This document shows, in pieces, positions 9,116-17,327 of a DNA stretch of 64,000 nucleotides (position 1 is its first letter; each line of letters begins with the position of its first letter). Below the pieces are notes generated by a model that searched no databases, was not told the origin of the DNA, and saw only the letters and a list, made by a program, of their open reading frames with translations. The position numbers were made by a program, and so were the translations under genes. Source of the DNA: Mycolicibacterium sp. TUM20985 (GTDB taxonomy: Bacteria; Actinomycetota; Actinomycetes; Mycobacteriales; Mycobacteriaceae); the NCBI RefSeq assembly GCF_030295745.1, contig NZ_AP027291.1:2046001-2110000 (forward strand). The letters are read 5' to 3'.

Positions 9116-9441
9116 AGCTCAGATCTGAGGAGTTCGGTGAACCGCTGTATCGCGGGCTCGTCGCGGCGATAGAACGTCCAGCCCTTCTTGCGCGTCCCGA
9201 TCAACAATTCAGCGTCGGTCAACAGCGTGAGGTGTCGGCTCGCTGTCGCGGCCGCGATCCCCAACTTATCCCGGATGAAGTCAGCGCAGACGCCATCGCG
9301 TAGGAGATCACCGTCCCTCTGCGGGGGGAAGTTGGCCACCGGGTCCTTCAACAAGGACAGGATCTCCAGCCGCACTGGACTCGAAACGGCCTTGATCGCC
9401 TTCAGCGGCGCCGCCCCTCGGACCGTTTTGCTATTTCGCAC
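9112..9441 (-). CDS. ArsR-type winged-helix repressor
   Basis: Read from GTG at 9441, this is a 109-residue protein with a clear winged helix: KAVSSPVRLEILSLLKDP, then DKLGIAAATASRHLTLLTD and KKGWTFYRRDE. No metal-binding Cys cluster typical of ArsR/SmtB sensors is seen. The frame is open further upstream, but a near-perfect palindrome covers this GTG and the extension is arginine-rich and unlike the family, so the short start is preferred. There is no Shine-Dalgarno sequence, so a leaderless mRNA is plausible. It heads the phzF/ornithine-cyclodeaminase-like operon and probably represses it. Confidence 0.82.
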   Translation of the reverse strand: MRNSKTVRGAAPLKAIKAVSSPVRLEILSLLKDPVANFPPQRDGDLLRDGVCADFIRDKLGIAAATASRHLTLLTDAELLIGTRKKGWTFYRRDEPAIQRFTELLRSEL

Positions 9442-9455
9442 AAATGCAAAATAGC
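9430..9455. promoter_or_regulatory. Palindromic operator overlapping the arsR-type start codon
   Basis: Arms GCTATTTCGCA and TGCAAAATAGC are inverted repeats with 10 of 11 positions matching and a 4-nt spacer. The GTG of the ArsR-type gene lies inside it. A protein bound here would block transcription of a leaderless mRNA, which fits autorepression. Confidence 0.65.
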
Positions 9456-9663
9456 GGCCTTCAGCCCGAACTGTCAAGCATCGGCGGAAGGCGCTCGACA
9501 ACTGACGCAACCAAGCCGCACGGGCAGTGGCCATACGGCATAAGGCGGCCAATTCGTGGCGGGCGCAACATTCGTGCGCGCGGGAAATGTCGGTTCCGAT
9601 CGTAGGAAGGGAAGTTGGATCTGGATGTCGCGCAAAGTCATTCCACAGCGTATGGCGAAATGA

Positions 9664-9885
9664 TCATGTCCAGCCAGGGTCTCGCACCGCGCGGGTGAGT
9701 TCGTGGGCTGCCGCCTCGGAGTCTCCAGTGGCAGTGCGGTAAAGGCCACGAATCGATCAGGGTTTACAGCCGTCGAGCAGTTCACTCCGTCGGGTCCGCC
9801 ACATCTCGGCTCCGAAGTACTCCTCGGAATCTCCGATTGTCTCTGCGGTCGCGAAGTGTTCCTCGAGCGCGATCTTGCCCTTCAT
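9664..9885 (-). pseudogene. Remnant of a decarboxylase-type amidohydrolase (deleted and frameshifted)
   Basis: The remnant starts intact with ATG at 9885: MKGKIALEEHFATAETIGDS, then FGAEMWRTRRSELLDG, the N terminus expected of the ACMSD / 2,3-dihydroxybenzoate decarboxylase amidohydrolase family. The frame then stops at TGA 9757. A second frame immediately gives VNPDRFVAFTALPLETP, a segment that in the family lies about 100 residues from the start. A third frame gives EAAAHELTRAVRDPGW before another stop. Internal sequence has therefore been lost, two frame changes are present and the 3' end is missing. The start codon is only 5 nt after the stop of the amidohydrolase gene, so the intact ancestor was probably its operon partner. 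Confidence 0.75.
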
Positions 9886-9890
9886 CGGAG

Positions 9891-11141
9891 TCAGTTGTGA
9901 GAAGGCGCTAGACGATCCGAGTGGATGACGCCGTCCTTCATGACGAGCAGGAGGTTCTCGTCCGGGTGACACAAGACCTGGACGTCCCGTAGCGGATCCC
10001 CGTCGACCACGAGGAGGTCGGCGAAGGCGTGTGGCCGAATGGTTCCGAGTTGTCCTGCCATCATGAGGAGTTCGGCGTTGACGGTGGTGGCCGAGTGAAC
10101 GATGCTGGCCGCATCGTCGAGTTCCGCGCGCAGTGCCAGCTCCCGGAGTTGACTCCGCCGGGCGTCCGGACCCCAGAGGTCGGTACCGAGCGCAATGGGC
10201 ACACCGTGCTTTCGCGCCCAGCCGTAGACGGTCCGGCCATCCTCGATCGCATGAGTCACGTTGTGCACGATGGATTCCGAGAGGCCCGTCGCTCCGGCGC
10301 TCTCGACGCGCTGCACCAGTGAGATGAATGTCGGGTCGAAGAATGCCCGGTGTTCACCCATCAGCGCGACCGTCTCCTCGGTGACGAAGTTGGCGTGCTC
10401 GATCGAACGGACGCCGGCCTGAAGGCAGCGACGAACGGCGTCGTCGGAGTACGCGTGCGCCATGACATATGTATCGCGGGCAGCCGACTCCTCAACGGCG
10501 GCCTCCATCTCGGCGATAGAGAATTCGTAACGCGTGGCGTGCGACTTCGCCGGAAACACGACGCCGCCGGACGCAAACAGCTTGAGCTGTGTCGCGCCGA
10601 GGCGGAACTCCTCCCGGGCCGCCCTGCGTACCTCGTCCACGCCATCGACGATGACGGACATGACCGAGTGCGGGGTGACGTGCCCGCACGGGTCCAGCGA
10701 CTCGTCCATGGTGCGGAAGTCCGCGCCGCCACCGGTCTGGGTCAACGCCCGCCCGGAGTAGAACAACCGGGGGCCGATGATGTCGCCTTGCTCGAGGCGG
10801 CGGGCGATGCGATGGTCGGCCCCGCCCGCCTCTCGAACTGTGGTGAAGCCGTCCATCAACGTGGCGCGTAGGTAGTCGACTGCAGCCGAGGCAATCTCGT
10901 CCGGGGTGGCCTGCACGTTGCGGGGACTCAGCGAGAGCCCGGTGATGTGAGCGTGGGCGTCGATCAAGCCCGGCATGAGTGTGCGACCACCCACGTCGAT
11001 TACACGGTCGGCCTCAATCGCCTGACGGTCAGCGCCGACGTAGCTGATCCGGTTGCCATCTACTGCCACCTGCGACGGCTCGGTGAGGTGGTCCGCATCG
11101 TCGAGTACGAGCCGGGCATTGGTGAACAGCGTCGTACTCAT
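9891..11141 (-). CDS. Metal-dependent amidohydrolase (imidazolonepropionase/prolidase-like)
   Basis: This is a 416-residue protein of the amidohydrolase superfamily. An N-terminal beta-sandwich segment leads to GLIDAHAHITG (metal-binding HxH), followed by KLFASGGVVFPAKSHAT with the bridging-lysine region, VMAHAYSDDAVR and RSIEHANF (further metal His), and ALGTDLWGP with the catalytic Asp. The C terminus returns to FADLLVVDGDPLRDVQ. The overall pattern resembles the Xaa-Pro dipeptidase / imidazolonepropionase-like group; the substrate is unknown. It lies 83 nt downstream of the pyruvate-kinase-like gene, with a long inverted repeat in between that may give it its own control. A dead second amidohydrolase follows it. 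Confidence 0.88.
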   Translation of the reverse strand: MSTTLFTNARLVLDDADHLTEPSQVAVDGNRISYVGADRQAIEADRVIDVGGRTLMPGLIDAHAHITGLSLSPRNVQATPDEIASAAVDYLRATLMDGFTTVREAGGADHRIARRLEQGDIIGPRLFYSGRALTQTGGGADFRTMDESLDPCGHVTPHSVMSVIVDGVDEVRRAAREEFRLGATQLKLFASGGVVFPAKSHATRYEFSIAEMEAAVEESAARDTYVMAHAYSDDAVRRCLQAGVRSIEHANFVTEETVALMGEHRAFFDPTFISLVQRVESAGATGLSESIVHNVTHAIEDGRTVYGWARKHGVPIALGTDLWGPDARRSQLRELALRAELDDAASIVHSATTVNAELLMMAGQLGTIRPHAFADLLVVDGDPLRDVQVLCHPDENLLLVMKDGVIHSDRLAPSHN

Positions 11142-11159
11142 GTGGTGGCTCGCCTCGTC

Positions 11160-11180
11160 GCAGGATCATCGTGATCCTGC
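11160..11180. promoter_or_regulatory. Perfect inverted repeat upstream of the amidohydrolase gene
   Basis: Nine-base arms GCAGGATCA and TGATCCTGC flank TCG. It sits 19-39 nt before the amidohydrolase start codon and after the pyruvate-kinase-like stop. There is no T-run, so an operator is more likely than a terminator. Confidence 0.5.
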
Positions 11181-11224
11181 CAGGGGCGTGGCGCTGCAAC
11201 CAGGTTCTGGTGAACTAGGCCGTT

Positions 11225-13159
11225 TTAGTACGGCGCATTACCCAATCGACGTGCGTCGTCGAGCACGGGGTCGGGGTCGGGGTGCCATGAATGCAGGCGC
11301 CCCAACAACGCGTTCTTCTTGTCGTGAAGTTCGGTCATCCGGCGCAGGATGTCGTCGAGCGCGACGACGGCGTCGTCGATATAGGGGCCCTTGTTGAGCA
11401 TCACGCATTCGGCACGCTCGCCCATGGCCGCGTCACTGATCTCGGCCCGCGACGGTAGCCCGTTCTTCGCGAGCTGTTCGAGGACCTGCGTCGCCCAGAT
11501 GACCGGCAGGTGGGCTGCTTCACACAGCCACAGAATCTCTTCCTGCAGTTCGGCCATCCGCTCGGCGCCACATTCGACCGCCAGGTCTCCACGCGCGATC
11601 ATCACACCGACACGTGGCCAACGCATCGCGGCAAGGAGAAGTTGGGGTAGTTGTTCGAACGCCTGCCGAGTCTCGATCTTCAAGACGATTCCCAGGTCGT
11701 CTCGGCCAAGTCGGCCGACTGCGTCCAGCAGTGCCTCGACATCGGAAGGGGCACGGACGAAGGACATCTCGACCATATCGGCGATCTCGGCAACTGCTGA
11801 CAGGTCGAGGAGATCCTTCGCCGTCAACGCCGCTACCGAAAGCTGGGTGTCCGGGACGTTGATCCCCTTGGCGGCGAGCAGTTTCGAGCCCGCCGGTGCG
11901 GCGTGCTCGATCCGTACCTCGAGTTCGTCATGGCCCACCGCGACGATCTCGCCGCTGATGCGGCCGTCGTCGAAATGGATCTCGTGGCCCACTCGAGCAT
12001 CGTCGAAGACCTCGGGCAGGGTGCATCCGATGGACTGCGTTCCCGCCGTGACGAGGACGGTCGGTGTGCAGTCCCGAGTCAGCACCAGGGTGTCGCCCCG
12101 ATGAAGACGCAGGCTTTGTTCGGTTGCGGGCAGCACTCCGACTTCGGTGGAATCGTCGGTGTGCCCAACCGAGAGCAGCGTCCCCGTCGCCAGATACGTC
12201 GACTTCTCACAGGTGGCGATGAACCGGCCGGAGGGGTGCGCGGCTTCTGCGGCGAACCGTTTGAGGACCAGTCGTCGTTTCGCACCACGCGTGTCGTGCA
12301 GGTGGATGACGTCGCCGTCGCGCCGTCGGCTAAGCCAGTCCGCCGGAACTGGAAGTGTTGGCAACCCGGCATCGGGCGCATCGAGGGCACCGTCGGACGC
12401 GGCGAGCCACGCCTGCGCCGGCGCGATGACCTGGCCCAGAACGTTCCGGCTCGGGCGAAGCTTGATGACTCTGGGGCCCGGCTGAAGGGGACCGGTGCGC
12501 AGCTTGGGTCCGGCGAGGTCTACGGCGATCAGACAGCTTCGCCCCGTGGCGGCGCAGCCATCCCGCACATTCCGTGCCATCGCGCGCCAGGCGGCGGCAT
12601 CGTCGTGCGCGCAGTTGATGCGAGCGATGTTCATGCCCCGCTCCAGGAGTCTGCGAACCGCATCTGGATCCGTCGCCGCCGAGGAGGGCAGGGTCACCAT
12701 GATGCGGGTACGGCGATCCGGTGGCGTGAGCCCCAACAGGTCGACGGTGTGCCGCCGCAACAGCGCGGGACCGTCGGCTGCGCCCGGGATTGGCTCTGGG
12801 GGCGCCCACGGCCCACCTGACATCGCGACGAGGGCGGAGCGAACTAGGTGCAGCGTCGTCTCCACGTGCGGTTCGCTGCGGCCCAACGACGACAGTCCGA
12901 ATTGGGCGAGCCGGGTCTGTACTTCGCGGAGATCAGTCTGGCGTAAGGCCCAGTAGTGCATCATGTTCCGGGCACCAACCTGATGCTCGGGCGTGACCGC
13001 GGTAAACGAATGCGACCAGGCGGACTCGGCGTCGGACAGATCCACCAACAGCGCGTCGACCTCCCCGAGGAGCCGGGCCAGCCGGTCGCGCGCGGCATTG
13101 TCACCGCCGGTCAATACGACGGCGTCGGTGGTTCGGACGCGGTCAGGAGCGAGGGACAT
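11225..13159 (-). CDS. Pyruvate-kinase-like protein with N-terminal extension
   Basis: This is a 644-residue protein. Residues from about 160 onward follow the pyruvate kinase barrel: TRIMVTLPSSAATDPDAVRR, INCAHDD, IAVDLAGPKLRTG, a long inserted B domain, IVLKIET with the catalytic lysine, VMIARGDLAVE, and WATQVLEQLAKNGLPSRAE. The first 150 or so residues are an unrelated helical extension with no recognised domain. The usual C-terminal allosteric domain is absent; the protein ends soon after the barrel. It is therefore unlikely to be the housekeeping enzyme. It may act on phosphoenolpyruvate-type substrates in a specialised role. RBS GGGAGA precedes the ATG. Confidence 0.82.
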   Translation of the reverse strand: MSLAPDRVRTTDAVVLTGGDNAARDRLARLLGEVDALLVDLSDAESAWSHSFTAVTPEHQVGARNMMHYWALRQTDLREVQTRLAQFGLSSLGRSEPHVETTLHLVRSALVAMSGGPWAPPEPIPGAADGPALLRRHTVDLLGLTPPDRRTRIMVTLPSSAATDPDAVRRLLERGMNIARINCAHDDAAAWRAMARNVRDGCAATGRSCLIAVDLAGPKLRTGPLQPGPRVIKLRPSRNVLGQVIAPAQAWLAASDGALDAPDAGLPTLPVPADWLSRRRDGDVIHLHDTRGAKRRLVLKRFAAEAAHPSGRFIATCEKSTYLATGTLLSVGHTDDSTEVGVLPATEQSLRLHRGDTLVLTRDCTPTVLVTAGTQSIGCTLPEVFDDARVGHEIHFDDGRISGEIVAVGHDELEVRIEHAAPAGSKLLAAKGINVPDTQLSVAALTAKDLLDLSAVAEIADMVEMSFVRAPSDVEALLDAVGRLGRDDLGIVLKIETRQAFEQLPQLLLAAMRWPRVGVMIARGDLAVECGAERMAELQEEILWLCEAAHLPVIWATQVLEQLAKNGLPSRAEISDAAMGERAECVMLNKGPYIDDAVVALDDILRRMTELHDKKNALLGRLHSWHPDPDPVLDDARRLGNAPY

Positions 13160-13754
13160 GGATGTCTCCCGCTAGAACCTCGACGGCTCTCGAAGCGGCC
13201 TGCGATGAAGCCAGTGAATGCGCGATGAACCTGGATGAGTGTCTTTGCATCTCTCCGACTTTGCGACTGTTGGTTGGAACGCTGAAAGCTATTGTGATGC
13301 AGGCGGTTTAGGCGGTGACGCGCTCTGGTACCCTGCGTTGTCGCTGGTGAATTCAGACATGTACGGCGCCGAGCGGACGCTCGTGAAGTTCAGCAGCGGA
13401 CGCCCGGACTGGTTCCGAACTCGCTGAGAGTCTCAGCGACTCCGATGATACACAGAAATGTAGACGGCCACCCGGTTCGGCGAAACCGGAGACCTCCCGA
13501 GTGCCCCAATCGTGACCGTGTCCGCGGTGGATTCACAGGTGCCAAAATCATTGCGCGACAGGCTGATTAGCCAGTGGGCCTGCTCAGTGGCATCGCTCCG
13601 CAGCGTACGGTGTTCATCGCATCCCCCCGCTGTGGCCATGTCTCCCGGGTAGCGTGCGGGTGAACGTCGGAATTCGGTTCGAGCGTTGCCATGCACATGA
13701 ACTTCACCAGGCATGGTTCGCCAAGGACCCGCCGACCAGAAGGGAAACCAGCTG
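13160..13754. other. Non-coding gap between divergent genes
   Basis: No convincing gene was found. Short open frames of 60-130 codons cover parts of it, but none has a good start signal or a recognisable motif. The gap should contain the promoter of the pyruvate-kinase-like gene (leftward) and that of the DUF5994-MgtA-like pair (rightward). It holds a perfect inverted repeat at 13421-13439 and a smaller one (CCGGTT-6 nt-AACCGG) at 13472-13489. Confidence 0.6.
13421..13439. repeat. Perfect inverted repeat in intergenic gap
   Basis: Nine-base arms TCGCTGAGA and TCTCAGCGA sit around a single G. It could be an operator or a hairpin. It is too far from either flanking start codon to assign to one gene. 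Confidence 0.45.
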
Positions 13755-14393
13755 ATGACAGCCGATCCGCGAGTCAGCCATGGGGAGTCCGCCGCCGGAA
13801 GCGAGCCGCGACTGGCGTTCAAGCCCACCCCGCCCGCCTCGCCCTATCTGGACGGAGCCTGGTGGCCGCGGTCAACGCAGCTAACGGCAGAGCTTCCCCC
13901 ACTGCTTGATGCCTTGTCCGACCGGTTGGGTGCAGTCACCATGGTGGGCTACCACCTCAACGCCTGGATGCCTGCGCCCCCGCAGATGCAGATCGACGGA
14001 GAAACGGTCCAGTTGCAAGGCTTTTCCTCCGACGAACCGGCCACGGTCATTCTGATCGGGGGCGATGGTCGCCGCGTCTGCATCCTGGTCGTCGCGCCCG
14101 ACGCCACGGATGAGGGAGCGAGGCAAGAGCTGGACGCGGCATCCAAGAGCGCCGACAACGGGCCTCTGGCAAACAACGAGGCAGAGGACGTCGGGGAGCG
14201 CTCGGTGATCGAGGTAGCGGCCCAGTTGGCCCGCCACGAGGGGCGCGGCGACAGCGCGCGTACCGCCGAGATCACGCGGTGGTGCCACGAGGCCGCCGAC
14301 CAGTTCGTGAATGCACCCGTGCAGGTCTTCGTGCCGATCCTGGTGCAGAACATGGTCCGCAACCGTATGAACTCACCCCACCCGACGACCTGA
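13755..14393 (+). CDS. DUF5994 protein with C-terminal three-helix-bundle domain
   Basis: This is a 212-residue protein from ATG 13755, with a purine-rich AGAAGGGAAA about 7 nt upstream. The first half contains RLAFKPTPPASPYLDGAWWP and STQLTAELPPLLDALSDRLG, a pattern of the mycobacterial DUF5994 family. The last 60 residues (VIEVAAQLARHEGRG to FVPILVQNMVRNRM) resemble the small three-helix dimerisation domain found in several actinobacterial hypothetical proteins. The two modules are usually separate, so this is a fusion. It is followed after 10 nt by the P-type ATPase gene, which suggests a shared transcript, but its role is unknown. Confidence 0.72.
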   Translation: MTADPRVSHGESAAGSEPRLAFKPTPPASPYLDGAWWPRSTQLTAELPPLLDALSDRLGAVTMVGYHLNAWMPAPPQMQIDGETVQLQGFSSDEPATVILIGGDGRRVCILVVAPDATDEGARQELDAASKSADNGPLANNEAEDVGERSVIEVAAQLARHEGRGDSARTAEITRWCHEAADQFVNAPVQVFVPILVQNMVRNRMNSPHPTT

Positions 14394-14403
14394 TACCTGC
14401 GGC

Positions 14404-17064
14404 GTGAAGGACACCTCCACCCCCACGTCGGTCCCCGAGCCGCGGCCGATGACTCCGCAGCGGCTAAGCGCGGGGCAGATCGCCTCGGCTCCGCTCGCGG
14501 ACGTGCTGCAGTGGCTGGGTAGCTCGACGCAGGGACTCACGGGCGCGGACGCTTCGGCACGGCTGAAGCGTTACGGTCCCAACGCCCTTCGCACGCACCG
14601 GGTCAGCGCACTTGCCGTGCTCGGTCGGCAGCTGAACAGCGCCCTGCTCGGATTGCTAGCGGCGACCGCAATTCTCTCGTTCTTCTTGGGCGACACCACC
14701 CAGGCGGTCATCATCGGCGTCATCCTGGGCGCGAGCATCGGACTCGGGTTCGTCAACGAATACCGCGCCGAACGCGCCTCTGCGGCGCTGCATTCGCAGG
14801 TCCATCACCGCGCCGTGGTGCGCCGCGACGGGCAGTTCACGACCGTTGACGTCACCGAACTAGTCCGCGGCGACGTGATCCGGTTGGCGCTCGGTGAAGC
14901 CGTACCCGCCGACGTCCGGCTGCTCGAGGTCGACGGACTGGAGTGCAACGAAGGCATTCTCTCAGGTGAGTCGTCGGCGTCGGAGAAGTCGTTGCCAGTA
15001 GTGAACGCCGGTGTGGCGCTGGCTGATTCGACTGATCTGGCGTTCATGGGCACCATCGTCAGCGCTGGCGACGGCGTCGGGCTGGTGTATGCGACGGGCG
15101 TGGATTCCGAGTTCGGCCGCATCGCCGCCGGTCTGGGGGAGCGTCAGCCCGAGACCGACTTTCAGGCCGGCCTGCGCCGATTCTCGCATCTGCTGCTGTG
15201 GGTGGCGATGACGCTGACGGTGCTCATCCTGGTCACCAATCTATTGCTGCGACGCCCGGTGATTGACTCGGTGCTGTTCGCCCTGGCGATTGCGGTGGGG
15301 ATCACCCCGCAACTGCTGCCCGCGGTGGTCAGCACCAGCCTCGCGACCGGGTCGCGCCGCCTGGCGAAGATCAATGTCCTGGTCAAACGCCTGGTGTGCA
15401 TCGAGGACCTAGGCGACATCGACATCCTGGTCACCGACAAGACTGGGACGCTGACCGACGGTGAGATCACGCTGGTCGACACGGTGGATCCTGGCGGCGG
15501 GCACACCGAGGCGGTGCTGCGCGCCGGACTGCTGGCCTCTGGTGCCGACGACGCGGCCTCCGGTGCGGTGAGCGCCAATGCGCTGGACGCCGCCCTCTGG
15601 AGATCCCCCCATGCCGAGCGACTCATCACCGGGAGTGTCCGTCATGTCGCCGTGCTGCCCTTCGATCACACCCGCCGGGCCATGTCCTGTCTGGTTGACG
15701 ACCACGGCAGCCGTGTCCTCGTGGTCAAGGGTGCACCCGAGCAGGTGCTGGCGCTCTGCGTGGCGGTGCCCGAACGGGCGCAGGCCACCTTGGCGAATCT
15801 GTTCGCCGACGGCCGGCGCGTGGTGGCGGTGGCAAGTAAGCCGGCGCCGCATTTGACGACCATCACCTGCGCCGACGAAACGGGACTGCAGCTCGATGGA
15901 TTCTTGGTGTTCGCCGACGAGCCGAAGCCCGCGGCGCGGGATTCGTTGGCACAGCTGGCTGCGTTGGAAATCGAGGTCAAGGTGGCCACCGGTGACAACC
16001 CGCAAGTCGCGGAAAGGGTATGCGCCGAACTGGGTTTGGCTTCGAAGGGCACCATCACGGGTGCGGAGATGGATGGCTGCGACGACACCGCGTTCGACGA
16101 TGCGGCGCAGAACCACACCATCTTCGCCAGGATCTCCCCCGAGCAGAAGGCGCGGCTCATCGTGTCATTGCGGCGTACCGGTCGATCGGTGGGCTTCCTC
16201 GGTGACGGGGTCAACGATGCGCTGGCCCTGCATGCCGCAGACGTGGGCATCTCGGTCGATACCGCGACCGACGTCGCCAAGGACGCCGCAGACGTGGTGC
16301 TGCTGGAGAAGGACCTGGGCGTGCTAGCGGCCGGTGTCGCCGAGGGCCGGCGCATCTTCGCCAACACCATCAAGTACGTGCTGATGGGGACCTCCAGCAA
16401 CTTTGGCAACATGTTCAGCGCGGCCGCGGCGTCGGCGGTGCTGTCCTTCTTGCCGATGCTGCCCAGTCAGATCCTGCTGAACAACCTCCTCTACGACACT
16501 TCGCAGCTGGCCATTCCCACCGACAACGTGGACGCCGAGCAGCTGCACGCACCGTCGCACTGGAACATCGCGTTCATCCGCCGTTTCATGCTCACGTTCG
16601 GGCCCATCAGCTCGCTCTTCGACTTCATGACCTTCGGACTGATGCTCGGGGTGCTGAACGCGGGGCCCACCGAATTCCGCACCGGGTGGTTCGTGGAATC
16701 CCTCGCTACCCAAACGCTCATCATCTTCGCCATCCGGACCCGCCGCGTTCCCTTCATCCGCAGCCGACCCAGCCTCATCATCACCGTGGCGACCTTCGCG
16801 ATCATCACCATCGGTATCGCGATCACCGTCTCCCCGATCGCCCACAGCCTCGGGTTCACCACCCTGCCGTGGCAGTTCTTCGGTGCACTGGTCCTAATGA
16901 CCATCGCCTATCTCGTTCTGGTGGAGATCACCAAGAAGGTGTTCTATTCCGAGCCAATGCAGGTCGCCGGACAACAGCGGCGTGCCCGCGGCCACGAACA
17001 CCGCATCCACCGCCGGGCCGCTCGCTTCAGCCATGACGGCAGGATCACACACCCACGAGGGTGA
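14404..17064 (+). CDS. Magnesium-type P-type ATPase (MgtA/MgtB class)
   Basis: This is an 886-residue P3B-like ATPase. The hallmarks are present: cation ATPase N terminus (ADVLQWLGSSTQGLTGADAS), actuator loop LSGES, phosphorylation site DKTGTLT with Asp345, nucleotide-binding region KGAPEQVL, hinge GDGVNDA at 600-606, and the membrane sequence LPSQILLNNLLYDTSQLAIPTD, which is characteristic of Mg2+ importers of the MgtA/MgtB group. About ten membrane segments are visible. It probably imports Mg2+ at the plasma membrane. No Mg-sensing leader is apparent upstream because it follows the DUF5994 gene by only 10 nt. GTG is used as start; an internal ATG 16 codons later is an alternative. Confidence 0.9.
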   Translation: MKDTSTPTSVPEPRPMTPQRLSAGQIASAPLADVLQWLGSSTQGLTGADASARLKRYGPNALRTHRVSALAVLGRQLNSALLGLLAATAILSFFLGDTTQAVIIGVILGASIGLGFVNEYRAERASAALHSQVHHRAVVRRDGQFTTVDVTELVRGDVIRLALGEAVPADVRLLEVDGLECNEGILSGESSASEKSLPVVNAGVALADSTDLAFMGTIVSAGDGVGLVYATGVDSEFGRIAAGLGERQPETDFQAGLRRFSHLLLWVAMTLTVLILVTNLLLRRPVIDSVLFALAIAVGITPQLLPAVVSTSLATGSRRLAKINVLVKRLVCIEDLGDIDILVTDKTGTLTDGEITLVDTVDPGGGHTEAVLRAGLLASGADDAASGAVSANALDAALWRSPHAERLITGSVRHVAVLPFDHTRRAMSCLVDDHGSRVLVVKGAPEQVLALCVAVPERAQATLANLFADGRRVVAVASKPAPHLTTITCADETGLQLDGFLVFADEPKPAARDSLAQLAALEIEVKVATGDNPQVAERVCAELGLASKGTITGAEMDGCDDTAFDDAAQNHTIFARISPEQKARLIVSLRRTGRSVGFLGDGVNDALALHAADVGISVDTATDVAKDAADVVLLEKDLGVLAAGVAEGRRIFANTIKYVLMGTSSNFGNMFSAAAASAVLSFLPMLPSQILLNNLLYDTSQLAIPTDNVDAEQLHAPSHWNIAFIRRFMLTFGPISSLFDFMTFGLMLGVLNAGPTEFRTGWFVESLATQTLIIFAIRTRRVPFIRSRPSLIITVATFAIITIGIAITVSPIAHSLGFTTLPWQFFGALVLMTIAYLVLVEITKKVFYSEPMQVAGQQRRARGHEHRIHRRAARFSHDGRITHPRG

Positions 17065-17076
17065 CCCCACAGCTGA

Positions 17077-17258
17077 GCGCTGGCGATCATGGTCCAGCAT
17101 GATCTCAGTCCAGATCGGCGAGAACCTTACGCGCGCTTTTCAATTCGGTTTCGAGCGCAGCGACCCGGGCAGTCTGCTGCGAACGCGCTTCCTCGATGAC
17201 CTCGTCGATCGGGCCGGACAGGTCCTCGTGCAGTTCCTTCGCCGCACGCGAGACCGCA
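17077..17258. repeat. Direct repeat, left copy (3' end of the DUF6319 gene)
   Basis: About 182 nt here match 32007-32188 in the same orientation with roughly a dozen mismatches by eye. The repeat covers the 3' coding end of the DUF6319 gene and about 28 nt beyond its stop. The two copies are 14.9 kb apart and frame a block of catabolic genes. Confidence 0.85.
17105..17258 (-). pseudogene. Displaced 3' fragment of a DUF6319 gene
   Basis: Read leftward, the frame gives AVSRAAKELHEDLSGPIDEV, IEEARSQQTARVAALETELK and ends LADLD then TGA, nearly identical to the last 50 residues of the intact gene at 32035-32424. The N-terminal part is missing. Upstream of the match the same frame stays open but shows only very weak resemblance. 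There is no start codon or RBS. The orientation is the same as that of the intact copy. It is best explained as the old 3' end left behind when a block was inserted into, or duplicated at, that gene. Confidence 0.8.
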
Positions 17259-17327
17259 ATCCGCAGGCTGACGGTGTAAGGACAGCAGCGCCAGCCACCA
17301 CGTCCGTCATGCCCGCGCTGCGTCGTT

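Noticed and set aside
9442..9552. Longer start for the ArsR-type protein at 9552
   Set aside because: The extension has no similarity to the family and would place the palindrome within the coding region.
13239..13427. 62-codon ORF in the gap at 13.2-13.7 kb
   Set aside because: No ribosome-binding site, no motif, and a stronger explanation as chance open frame.
17259..17327. Extension of the DUF6319 fragment upstream of the repeat
   Set aside because: The frame stays open and has a few suggestive residues, but the nucleotide match to the intact copy stops at about 17258.
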